64,000 nucleotides of DNA from NCBI RefSeq assembly GCF_932294415.1, contig NC_065542.1:52944406-53008405 (forward strand). The letters run 5' to 3'. A program made the translations under genes and the position numbers. Below, piece after piece: positions 1 to 10,237 of this stretch. Under the pieces are notes generated by a model. It did not search any database, was not told where the DNA came from, and saw nothing but the letters and a program-made list of their open reading frames with translations. This stretch comes from Quercus robur (lineage: Eukaryota; Streptophyta; Magnoliopsida; Fagales; Fagaceae). The stretch's first letter is position 1; each line of letters starts with the position of its first letter.

Positions 1-738
1 GGCTCCTCGGACCACAGACTTGGGGGAAATTAACCTCGCAGCAATTTTCAGTAAGCGTTAAACAGAAGCCAAGTCCTGCATGGCTCCTCGGACCACAGAC
101 TTGGGGGAAATTAATCGCGCAACAACCTCAGTAAGCGTTAAACAGAACCCAAGTCCTGCATGGCTCCTCGGACCACAGACTTGGGGGAAATTAACCTCGC
201 AGAAATTTTCAGTAAGCGTTAAACAGAACCCAAGTCCTGCATGGCTCCTCGGACCACAGACTTGGGGGAAATTAACCTCGCAGCAATTTTCAGTAAGCGT
301 TAAACAGAACTCAAGTCCTGCATGGCTCCTCGGACCACAGACTTGGGGGAAATTAATCGCGCAACAACCTCAGTAAGCGTTAAACAGAACCCAAGTCCTG
401 CATGGCTCCTCGGACCACAGACTTGGGGGAAATTAACCTCGCAGCAATTTTCAGTAAGCGTTAAACGGAACCCAAGTCCTGCATGGCTCCTCGGACCACA
501 GACTTGGGGGAAATTAACCTCGCAGCAATTTTCAGTAAGCGTTAAACAGAACCCAAGTCCTGCATGGCTCCTCGGACCACAGACTTGGGGGAAATTAACC
601 TCGCAGCAATTTTCAGTAAGCGTTAAACAGAACCCAAGTCCTGCATGGCTCCTCGGACCACAGACTTGGGAGAAATTAACCACACAATTCTTTCATCAAG
701 GGTTAACCGTTTATGTTTCACGAAAAGCGTTAAAGGGA
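1..738. repeat. 80/81-bp tandem repeat array, nine copies
   Basis: Units begin (GGCTCCTCGG) at 1, 82, 162, 243, 324, 404, 485, 566 and 647. The array runs off the left edge, and a degenerate tenth unit (CAAGTCCTGC... ACTTGGG) is readable near 740-775. Two unit types occur: 81-bp units with CTCGCAGCAATTTTC, and 80-bp units with TCGCGCAACAACCTC (those starting at 82 and 324). Open frames across the array arise only from the repeat and are not counted as genes. The motif TCCTCGGAC also occurs at about 3936 and 4121 in the flanking element, which suggests the array belongs to that retrotransposon. Confidence 0.95.
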
Positions 739-1039
739 AGCCAAGTCCTGCGCGGATTCTTAGCCACGGACTTGGGAAAAAACAGCATTGTAATCGTTGT
801 TGCTCGACTACAAAGTGTCGCAATTTTATCGTCTTTATTCATTATTGTTCGACTTTAAGCAGTAAAAGGGTAAGACCGATATCCATTCATGATGAAAACA
901 AAATAAAGTAAAGCAGCGATATATGTAATTAAATAACTTTTGTCATATAATGTTCAAAGTAATTCAGTCCAGAAATATTATCAAGGATCAAACAAAACAA
1001 AGTACAAAAGCGGGACAGACGAATTCCTATTCTACGTCC

Positions 1040-3506
1040 CTAAGGGCCCTGAGTTGGGGCGGGCTGATCATCCACTGCTGGGTTCTCCGGGGCGATCTCC
1101 TGGGCCTGGGCAAGGATCTCGCTGATGCGAAGACTGTCCTCGGGTGACTGGCCCTGCGTAGCTTGCTCCATGCCTCCAGTCTCGAGAATGGGGGAATCTG
1201 CTGGAAGAGGTTCAGTGGAAACGATCTCCCCAGGAGTCTCACGTATCTCCGCAGGGTAAAAGATGTTCTCAGCTTTCCTGAGATCAGAATCTGCGGGGAC
1301 GGCTGCCCTATCCATGGCCAACCCCCAGGTCGAGGTGACATAATCCCTGCAGACAGTGGCGATTTCCTCAGTCAACCTTTCCTCAGTATCGTGAACCCCA
1401 CGTTCATACGAAGCCGCCACAGCCTTCTCGTTAGCCTCCCTGGACAAGCGGGCTTCCTCCTTAGCCCTTGCAAGCTCAGCCTTAAGCTCCGAAACCGCTT
1501 GTTGCTCCGCTGACAATTTTTCCTCAGAGTGTCGGAGCTGCTTGCGCAGCTCTTCGGTTTGCTTTTCAGCAGTCTTCAGGCCAGCCTCTGCACTCGCATT
1601 GGCCTTCTTCACCTCTCTTAACTCATGATCCTGACGATCAAGATCACGTTTGAGATCGCTCGCGGCCCTCTCAGCTGTAGCACGGGACTGAGCCTCCCTA
1701 TGCACATCCTCACGAGCTTGTTTGGCCCATTCCTCAGCAACATAAATTTGTTGGGTGACCTGCACTCAGACGGAAAGGAAGACGATACCAAGATAAGACG
1801 ATAAGAAGGTTCTCAACACAAAAATAAGATAGAAGATTCCACTTACCACAGCCATGTCCCTCTTCAGTGACATGAAAAGCTCTGGTTGACGAATCTTCTT
1901 GAGGCCTTCCATATCACGGGGCAAGAGAAGAGGTTGCTGCAATGCTTCAGCCAAGAACGAAGCTAGCTCACGCTGGGTCTCCCATAGGGTCGCATCCCAG
2001 AGGATTGGAGCGCCATCTAGCTCGATCCGAGGAGACCATGTCCGAGGTCCTCTCTGAGTGACCGTCTCATCTCGGCTCTCAGTGGACTTTGTTCTTTTTT
2101 CCCGGGGCTCTTTCGTTTCCTTGCTCTTCTTTTTAGGCCCGACCTTCTCGCGGGCAACCTCTCCCTCCTCTGCCTCTTCTACAGGCCTTTTCCGCTTTAG
2201 ATTAGGCATAGGCTTCAGCGCCGCGCCCGACGAGGGAGGGGGAGGAAGAACGGGGGCTTTGGAGACGACCTGTCCTTTTGAGGTCTCCTTAGAGGTCTGC
2301 CCTTTGGACCTGTTGGATAAGAGACCCCTGAGGCCAGTCCTCGGCTGGAGGTCCATTCCTTCTTCTTCCTCGGTATCCTCGCTAAGATCAGGCTGTGCGA
2401 TGACCAAACCAGTACCAGGAGCCGCTGAGGCACGGTCCAAATTAGCGTCAGAGTCGGAGATCTCTACTACTCTGACCGAGGCCTCCCCTTCCTCAGAAAA
2501 TTGGAACCGGTCTATCTGATCCTCTAAGGATGAATGCGAAGAGCCGGACTCCACCTCTGGGATAACTACTGGGGGAAAAGCGTGTTGGGGGGGTAACTGA
2601 ATTGGAGGCAAGTCTGTATCAGCGAGGAACCCTGGTATGGACACGTCAATCCGTGCTAATCTCGAACTACCGGCCCTTATAGCTTGTCCGGCTTCTACCT
2701 GGGCTCGAGTGAGCGGAGTATAATCCAAAATTAAAGGAGCCGACCGTAGTTGTCCGTCCCTGCTAACAAAAATCTCGGACCTCAGGAGGTAATTTAGAGC
2801 CGGGACATTGACTAGGCTCAGCCGAGGAGTGGTTCGCTTCTTGTCTGCAAAGGCCGTCAAACGATTTATGTTAGTCCGAGGAGACATGCAATCAAACCAA
2901 CAAATCTAAAGCAAGTAAAAGAAAAAGGGGTGGAGGAGCTTGAAACCAGAATCCTCCCCACGGCATCTAATTCTACGACACCCCACCTGGTTTTCCCTCC
3001 CTAGTCGGACAGTGAGAGCCGTCAGACCATGGTCCGGAGACGATCAAATGGTCGTCCTTCAGGCCTTTGCTAGACTTCGAAAGGCAAGATATCAATCTCA
3101 CTGCGTCAACTCTAGACTTTAGATAGTATGTGTCGCCGAGCTTATGGCATTCGTAAAGATGAACCACGTCGTGCCATGAGAGGCCGAGGTTCATCTGATC
3201 GTTCAGGGTTTCGACACACCCCAGGATCCGGAATACATTAGCGGTGCATTGATGGGGGGCCAACCTATGACCACGCAGATAGTCCCTAGTTATTCTCCCC
3301 ATCGGAATAGTCATTCCTCCTTCCACGAAGGCTATCATTGGAATTGCGACTTCTTCTGTTCTCCGTTTCATCAAAATGTCCTCCAGATGACAGTACTCTA
3401 ACCCTACCTCCGGTGGGATACGATACTTCGCCCTGAAGCCCGCCATACCGGCCGGAGAATCTACCAGTTTCTCAAGCCTACCCATCCCCTCTAATCCTAA
3501 AAACAA
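1040..3506 (-). CDS. Spliced antisense transposon gene with coiled-coil C-terminus
   Basis: Three open blocks on the minus strand join at good splice sites. Block 1 (3506 to about 2979) resembles the domain known as putative gypsy-type transposon (PF04195-like), with YRIPPEV, a stretch around FVEGGMTIPMGR, and a tail ending near CPTREGKPGG. Block 2 (about 2906 to 1847) is Ser/Pro-rich, then acidic, then Lys/Arg-rich around PKKKSKETKEPREKR, which looks like a nuclear-type basic stretch. Block 3 (1759 to 1040) is a long Glu/Lys/Ala coiled coil ending in a conserved-looking segment with VCRDY and ENIF. Introns: 1760-1846 (GTAAGT..GCAG) is convincing; about 2907-2978 (GTGTCG..TTTAG) is probable. 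A 5' exon may lie in 3507-3975. Function is unknown. Such genes are multicopy in plant genomes and travel with retrotransposons. Confidence 0.55.
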
Positions 3507-3976
3507 CTTGAAGGCAGTATGATTAATGAAGAATAATGGAGAAGAAGCGCGAACTTACGGGTAAGAGGTTCGAAGTAGTCTTCAAGAGAATGGCAGTTGA
3601 AGCAAGAACAGACTGAAGGAATAGGCTCTGAGAAGTTCTGAATATTGGAAAGTTCGTCAAAAATGAGAGACGAACGCCCTCAAGACCTATTATACTCGGT
3701 AGAAGTCGAACAGCCGCGCTCACATCTAAGGCATGCGAGACGCTGTCCACCGTAGATCCTGCCTCCAACCGTTGGATTGAGCGAGTGTAAAACCTCAAAA
3801 GCTGCGGTTACTTCCCCCCTGAGTCACCAACTGCCCACAGCATTAATGAAGCACGTAAAGGCGTGCCTTTCCCCTTCCACGTGTGAAGCAGTGGTTCGCC
3901 ACGAGCCGTCTAGTGGGTATCAAAATCCCGCCTTTTCTCCTCGGACTCAAAAAAGGCTGGCATTTTGAGGGGCTAT

Positions 3977-4703
3977 TGTGGTGGGTAAAGTCTGTCAGTT
4001 GGTGTTGGGCCGTAGCTCACGTACCAAGCCCAACCACGATAAAAAAGAAAGGGCATAAGCGTGGAATATCCCGTCCCAATCATGATGGGCCGGGCCTGCT
4101 AAGGGGCATCCGAGGAGGAACACCTCCTCGGACTCACCAAGCAAGTGTCCAATTTGCATCCCATACCTGGCGAAAGTTCACCCAATACGAAGAACAGTGC
4201 GTGACACTCAGGAAAGGGGGGGGGGACAATCACAACTGCCGCATTAAATGCCAAGGAACTACTTTTCCAGCCGCATTAATGTGGAAGGGACAGGAACGCA
4301 GAATGATCTTGGCCAGTGCAACTCACAGAAAGGAGGGAGGGTGACCTACGGGACAGGCACTCGAGTGGAGGATCGGATGACTGACAAGTGTAGGGACATG
4401 ATCTCAGGAAGGATGCTATATAAGGGAAGGAGATCCCCATGGAAAGAGGATCGGAAGGAGAAAGAATAAAGGATAAAGAAGGGGAAAAGAGAGAGAAGTA
4501 GCAGGAACAGCCTCAGGGACCGTTACTCCAAAAGCTCGAAGGGATATCCTTACGTCCAACTGGTTGCATGGCTTGGTCGTAACTTCGTTTCTCCTGTCAA
4601 AGACCTAGTTCTATAACCTGCTCTCTACAAATTCATTGTTGAGGGACTTTTGGGCCAGCATCTCCCACCTGTTGGGCCTGAGCCCCAAATTCGTCACCCT
4701 ACA
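3977..4703 (+). repeat. LTR (727 bp) of the Gypsy-type element
   Basis: Begins TGTGGTGGG and ends CACCCTACA, so it has TG..CA ends. A TATA box (TATATAAG) lies at 4417-4424 and an AATAAA-like motif follows near 4466. That is the order of U3 promoter then R/U5 expected for the plus strand. The five bases after it are ATAGT; the matching target duplication would lie outside the window. Confidence 0.75.
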
Positions 4704-5325
4704 ATAGTGATGGCACAAGGGTAAAAATAATCAATGCACAAAAAATTTGATATTGGAAGAATGGTGACTTTTTAAAGATTATGAAAATTCAGGAATTAAA
4801 GTTCCAAAATTTTGCGATTAAAAACCAAAAAAAAAATGATTAATGAAAATTTGTTGGGAATAAAAAATTATACTAATAATTAGCAAAAAATATTAATTAA
4901 TGTTGCAAACCAATACATAATACTATGCATACTTTACATAAATAAGTATTAAGTGATAATATTCAAAATATAAATATAAAAAAAGAAAAGAAAAAAGGAA
5001 AAACATGAATAAATCCAATTTGAAAAAATAAATTTCATTTTGTTTAAAAAAATTATATAAAAAATCTTAATAACTTAATAGTGATGTATTTAATTGATCC
5101 AAAAAAATAATAAAGCAAATACTTTTGTGCCTAATCACATCTAACAAATAATAAAACATTCAAAATATTGAAAGGCAATTTAAATTCATGTATGCTTGCA
5201 TGAGATATGTACTTATCCACCATTGCTGGAAAAAAAACAGAAAAACAAAGAAGAGAAATACATACCTGTAATACTTTGGATGGTAGGTTTGATAAAAACT
5301 TCTACTATGGATTTCACAGACATCA
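4704..5325. other. AT-rich spacer without recognisable gene
   Basis: Low-complexity A/T sequence between the Gypsy LTR and the Copia insertion. It was continuous with the sequence after 14929 before element I inserted. I see no coding or RNA signal. Confidence 0.7.
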
Positions 5326-5330
5326 AATTG

Positions 5331-6441
5331 TGAAAGTTCAAAAACGTGTACAAAAACACTTTTGAACGTTTAGACCCCCAAAAACCAACTTAAACAACAC
5401 AAGCAATATGTCAAACAACTAGTGTGCGGAAACTTAACATATGCTATAATATGGAATTGGTTAAACAACTATCTAAGCCATAACAAAATAAACCACAGCA
5501 GATAATGTAAAGGCAGAGATAGAGAGGAAGGAAGATGCAAACACAGAGATAACACCAGATGTGTTATCGAAGAGGAAACCGAAGACCTCGGCGAAAAACC
5601 TCTCCGTCGCCCTCCAAGCGGTAATCAATCCACTAGAAAATATAGTTGGGATACAAGGACAGCAATAGACCCTCCAAGCCTAATCTACCCAATGCACCTA
5701 AGCCCTCCAAGCTTCTTGCTCCAACGAGGTTGCGCCGAACCTTTTTCTTTTCTAGCTTTCCGGATTCCGCTACTAGACCGTAGCATCAACCAATGAAGAT
5801 TGGCTCCTTCCTAACTGCTTCCCAGAACTCCAAACGTCTGTCTCACAGAGATGATAATGGTGAGAACCAGGTTTGGTATAATGCCTCTCAAGGATTTGAC
5901 AATGGAGAGGAAGAGAGTGAGGGAATTTGATGAGACTCTAAGGTAGAGATTGTGGGTGAAACAATCTGGTTTTTCTTTAGGGTTTCTCTCTCAAAATTCT
6001 CTCTAGAAGCTCTCTTTCAATCGTGGGTTAAAAAGGGTATTTATACTGGAGTGAAGAGGAATGTGAAACGTCAGGTTTTTCCAAAACAGGGGTGGTTCGC
6101 GGCTTGACCTCGCGGCTTGACCAAGTCGCGAGATCCAGTCGCGAGTTAACCGTATGGCCAGTTGTCCTGTTTTGTCCTGTAGTGCTCCAGCTAGCATGAC
6201 TGTTCATCTTCCAGCATGCTTGGCACGTGTGCATCTTCTGGCGGGTTGAAGCCGCGAGTCCACCCGCGAGTCCCAGCCGCGACACTCTGTTTTCTTGCAC
6301 ACTCTTGAGCAATCTTCACTCTATCTCACTCACTACGCTTACAACAATCCCACCTAAATATAGGGTTACTAAATGCTGAATTACAAGCAAATTTGGCACG
6401 GAATAAAGCCAATTAGATGGTTGAATAAATTCAACCTTACA
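5331..6441 (-). repeat. 3' LTR of element I
   Basis: In element direction it begins TGTAAGGTTG and ends GAACTTTCA. A TATA box (TATAAATA on the minus strand) lies at 6039-6046. Just upstream of it, at about 6090-6290, is a cluster of CGCGAG/TCGCGA motifs in U3. Relative to the other LTR it has an extra 13-bp tandem copy of TCGCGGCTTGACC inside that cluster. Confidence 0.95.
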
Positions 6442-6453
6442 ATCTCCCCCTTT
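6442..6453 (-). promoter_or_regulatory. Polypurine tract of element I
   Basis: Minus-strand AAAGGGGGAGAT abuts the 3' LTR. It is the plus-strand DNA primer site of LTR retrotransposons. The same dodecamer abuts the LTR at 38782. Confidence 0.9.
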
Positions 6454-7098
6454 GGCTATTCCGTGACAAAACCCTAAGACAGACTCTAGAATTAACATGT
6501 GAGTTGGGAACAGTTGAACAAAACTCACTCACACCTAACTCTAGAAGCTGTGAAGCACTTGAATCATATGAACATAAACTCCTGAAACACAACAATACAC
6601 CATGATCATTGTAAGCAGAAAATTATAAATGCATATGAAACAGGCAATATGAGATCAAGCAAAGATGGAGTTAATAAACAAACCATGGCTTGATCAACCA
6701 AGTGAACACCACAAGGTAGTGATCACAGTGCTCATTCACACTTGGAATGAACACAAGGACATACAAGTTAACAAGCACAAGGCAAGACACTTGTATGCTC
6801 AACACTCAACCAATGCATAGCACACAAGGCATATGCATCTAGGAACAATCCTACAAGGGCACAAGAGTGACAGTACATAAACCAAAATGCAGAACATTTA
6901 GATTAAAGTACTGATTTCAACATAGCATAAAGGCTGCACTTAAGCATGGTACATACCAAAAAGCCTACAAACTATGCATAAAGCAATAACCCTAAAAGCT
7001 TACAAAAGCATATGGGTACAAACCAACAAATACCTGAATAACAGTTTTACAAACCACAATATATCAACTTAAAGAGAAGAAAGAAACAAAAAATTAAA

Positions 7099-7180
7099 GA
7101 CACTCCCCCTTAGATAGTGACACTCCCCCTTAGGGTAATATCCTCCCCCTTGATTATGCCTATCACTCCCCCTTTTTGTC
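7099..7180 (-). promoter_or_regulatory. Multiple additional polypurine tracts
   Basis: Four purine blocks of the form AAGGGGGAG (written on plus as CTCCCCCTT) lie within about 80 bp, just after the end of the extra ORF. Repeated purine tracts at this place are a described trait of Sireviruses. Equivalent runs are seen at 27617-27705 and 39359-39492. Confidence 0.8.
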
Positions 7181-7190
7181 ATGGAATAGG

Positions 7191-8278
7191 CTAGTCATCC
7201 TCTTCTAGCTTTCTCTGAATTTGATCCAACTGAGTCTGAAGAGAAGTAAACTTCATATCCCATCGGTTGCTTTGATGGTGTAGAGAAGCAGTGAGTCCAG
7301 ACATCTTTGTATTCAACTCGTGGACAGAGGAAACAATGCGATCAAGTTTCTCATCGAGGGAGAGATTGCTGAACTGAAAGTCACTATGAGATGCAGAAGT
7401 TTCTGGTTTGGCTCTCTTCCGACTATGTCCAACACTTGCATTGTATGTACGCATGTTGATCGGACTCGGTTTGGGGATAGGAGACTCATCAGCCGTTGGA
7501 TAAATTCCCTTGAGCTTCAAGATCCGTGAAATGAGACTGCAGAAAGGAATGCAGATTCGAGACTCACTTCGAAGAACCGTTTTGCGCAAAACATGAAAGA
7601 TATGAGCACAAATGTCGATTTCTTCATCAGAGATTAGATCATAAAGAAACAAAGCACGTCCGAGATTCATATACCCAGTACTTGATAAAGGGTACAAATT
7701 GTGAAACATCACAATTGTAAGCACTCGCAGTTTCAGAGAAAGGGAGGAAACACTGATGGATTTGCCATTGGGTGAGAACTCCAAGTCTTGACCAAGACTT
7801 TGTTTGAGAAGCTCCTCATCAGGACATAGATCATCAGTGAATGACGAAAAATAGGTCTGTTGATGTGAAGAATTTCTGCCAGGTATGTAGGAGAGACAGA
7901 AAAGCTCTTTTGCCGAACCCAGCACTTAAGTTCATCTCCTTCCACAATTGCGTTAGCATAAAATTCTTTAACCAACTCTTCATACACGATATCCGGATCA
8001 GAGAGAAGGTAATTCCAATCCTTGTGAGCAAAACATATCGGAATGTCAGTGTTATGAAGTGATGGCAGATCCACAGCTCTCTCTAGTAATGGTGTGGCAT
8101 GAAGAAAAAAATTCTCATATGACTGATAGGCTGAATGGGATCTGAACTTATTGGGATCGAATCGCTGTGATGAAGAGCGAGTCACTTTCGGGAGAGGTGT
8201 GTCTTCATCAACATCAATTACGGGTTCCTTCCCTTTGGAAGAACCTCCTTTCACAGCAGCCTTTTTGAATGGAGACAT
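7191..8278 (-). pseudogene. Extra (envelope-like) ORF of element I, one frameshift
   Basis: About 360 codons starting at ATG 8278 (MSPFKKAAVKGG...). The N-terminal part is basic and Ser-rich, followed by a globular segment of the type annotated in plants as envelope-like or putative plant transposon protein. The C-terminus (VHELNTKMSGL... QIQRKLEEDD) is a coiled coil ending just before the purine tracts. The frame breaks once, near 7845-7852, in a run of five T on the coding strand, so the protein is split into two overlapping frames. I see no signal peptide or membrane segment, so the name envelope-like is by position only. It is probably expressed through its own spliced leader (see 8286-9190). 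Confidence 0.75.
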
Positions 8279-8285
8279 GACCAGT

Positions 8286-8769
8286 CTGTATTATAAACAA
8301 GGGAAATGACAGAACACAATCCAACAGACTATATCAGCAGTGGGTTAGTGAAAATTTAGGAACAATGAAGAAACCCTAACAGCTGGATGAGTATGGTCAG
8401 AAAGTAACAATGAGGGACACCAAAGGCCCAAATTAGAACTACACAGTATAGAGAGATCAAATATAATCACATAATCAGCTGAAAAAGGACCAAAATCAAC
8501 ACCACATCAACAAGATACCACATAAGATCAAAGTGAAACATGATAGCAACAGCAGATCAGACAAAAATTAGCTAACCCTAGCTAAGCACATGATGAAGAA
8601 CACAACCAACAAAATAAATTAGCTCAAAACCAGAAGCACAGGCTACCATAAGCTAAGAAAGGACAACGATGATAGCACAAAACCCATCACAAAACCCACG
8701 CAAAAATGAATAATCCAGAGGGAAAACCAAGACAATAGGAAAATTAGAGTGCAAGACAGAAAACCATAC
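8286..8769 (-). other. Predicted 5'-leader intron of the extra ORF, element I
   Basis: The donor CTAACAG/GTATGG has its last exon base at 8770. The acceptor ATACAG/ACTGG has its first exon base at 8285, seven bases before the ATG at 8278. The intron is 484 bp and AT-rich. A leader intron at nearly the same distance from the ATG exists in element II (28813-29197), which supports both predictions. Confidence 0.6.
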
Positions 8770-9190
8770 CTGTTAGTCGACGATTTTTAGTTGAGAAGAA
8801 GCAAACAATGGAGATCGACAATGGAGGCACGGTGTGAAAGGGAAAGTGCAGAAGAAAAAAGACAATGAACAGTCACAAAAAGATCGAGGGAAAACAGAAA
8901 ATTTTAAAAACTGCCCCTGTATGCCCAAAACACGCGATTTTCGCGACTGAAACAAGTCGCCACACAGTCGCCAGATTAAGCCGCCAAAGAACACAAACAA
9001 AATTTTGAAAAATTTTTCTAAGTGTTTTTTGCGACTGGAAGGTCTACCCGCGAGTGAGTCGCGAGCTGAGCCGCGAAAATCTCTGAGTGAATCTCGCGAC
9101 TGGACCTTCCACTCGCGAACAAGTCGCCAAAACTGACCAGCGAAGATGCGACTGAGTCTCGCGACTTGACATACCCGCGACTGAGCCGCC
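8770..9190 (-). promoter_or_regulatory. Putative internal promoter with CGCGA motif cluster, element I
   Basis: Between pol and the extra ORF, at 8933-9185, there are many copies of TCGCGA, CTCGCGAC, CCCGCGAGT and GTCGCC in otherwise AT-rich DNA. The same motifs sit upstream of the TATA box in this element's LTRs. In element direction the cluster is followed by a weak TATA-like TTTTTAAAATT (about 8900-8910), then a CT-rich leader of about 130 bp ending at a splice donor (8770). Promoter function is inference. Confidence 0.5.
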
Positions 9191-10237
9191 AAAACAGGGC
9201 AAAACTGTATTTTTGAAATTTTCAGATTTTTCCAACAAAATACTTTCCAAAAACACCTAAAACACTCAAAAATCATTTTTTGCTTGAATAAGCAAAGATT
9301 GAGCATGTGAAAACACATTTTATCAGGTACAATCACACAAATGAATATGGCATTTATTGAACATAAACTTGTGTGTTGTGTGTGGATATCAACAATGAGA
9401 TAGTCCTTTGTCTAATGTGAAGCTTCAATGATCAATTCAACCAAGGCATACACAATTAGCACTAGATCATGTGACCAATCTCAATTATAGAAATATGAAT
9501 ATATGACCTCCCACACAACTTGATAACATGACTTGGAGCTTTTCATTTGACTCCACTTTCAATCATAACATTTGATCTTTTTGATCTTTTTGAGACAATC
9601 ATCTCTCATTGTGAGAGGGATATGTAACATTTCTCTTTGAAGAACAGGCCTTTGGCCTTTTTGAATGAAATTTCACTTTTAATATAAGGTCGCTTACCCT
9701 TTTTCCTAGTCAAATACTAGAATGTGCGACAGGTTTTTGCAGCTCAATATCTCTTTTCATTTGGAGATTTACATTTGGTGAGCTCTTTTTAGCAAAACAA
9801 AAATAAAAAGTGTGAAGATATATAGACACAAGTCTATGCATGTTTCAAGATCAACATAACCATTCACTAATCATTCATGACAAGTTTGAAGATCTATTTA
9901 CAACAATCACATAGATTTCAAGATTTTTCCCACAGTGATAAGAGTGCATGAAAACAAGCAATGCTCGAAAATGCACAAAGCCATTAGCACAAAGGTACAA
10001 GGCAAAACAAGTTTTGAGACAAAACTCAACAAAGTCAATCAAGCCTTTTGATTTTCTACTTTTTATGTGATTTTTGGATTTTTGACACACGAAACAAAAA
10101 AATGGAATCAAACACAAAAATAACCAGCAGTAAACACAGAAGAACAAACAAACAAGAAACATGTTGCAAAAAAAAATGTGTGCTCCAACACAGACAGATA
10201 TATCATAAAAAAATGAAGCACACAACACACAAGAGAG

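Larger units (their letters stand above)
1..4703 (+). mobile_element. Right part of a Gypsy-type LTR retrotransposon with antisense gene
   Basis: The segment ends in a 727-bp LTR (3977-4703). Plus orientation is inferred from the plus-strand TATA box in the LTR and the purine-rich TTTGAGGGGCTAT directly before it, where a polypurine tract belongs. The bases that would be a primer binding site in the opposite orientation do not resemble the tRNA-Met type. The internal part visible here carries a tandem array and a spliced gene on the minus strand. Some Tat/Grande-type plant Gypsy elements carry antisense ORFs between pol and the 3' LTR, so this arrangement is known in principle. Gag, pol and the 5' LTR would lie left of the window, so lineage and target duplication cannot be checked. 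A non-autonomous derivative is equally possible. Confidence 0.6.

Noticed and set aside
1-738. Regular repeats suggesting a CRISPR array or a repeat protein
   Set aside because: Units follow each other without unique spacers, and the open frames exist on both strands only because the unit is close to a multiple of three. It is a plain tandem repeat in plant DNA.
3977-4703. LTR as the 5' LTR of a minus-strand element
   Set aside because: The TATA box is on the plus strand and the bases left of the LTR look like a polypurine tract, not a primer site.
9875-10228. 117-codon hydrophobic Cys/Phe-rich frame after pol as an envelope protein
   Set aside because: Composition is that of reversed A-rich spacer. 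It has no domain and is not shared with element II.
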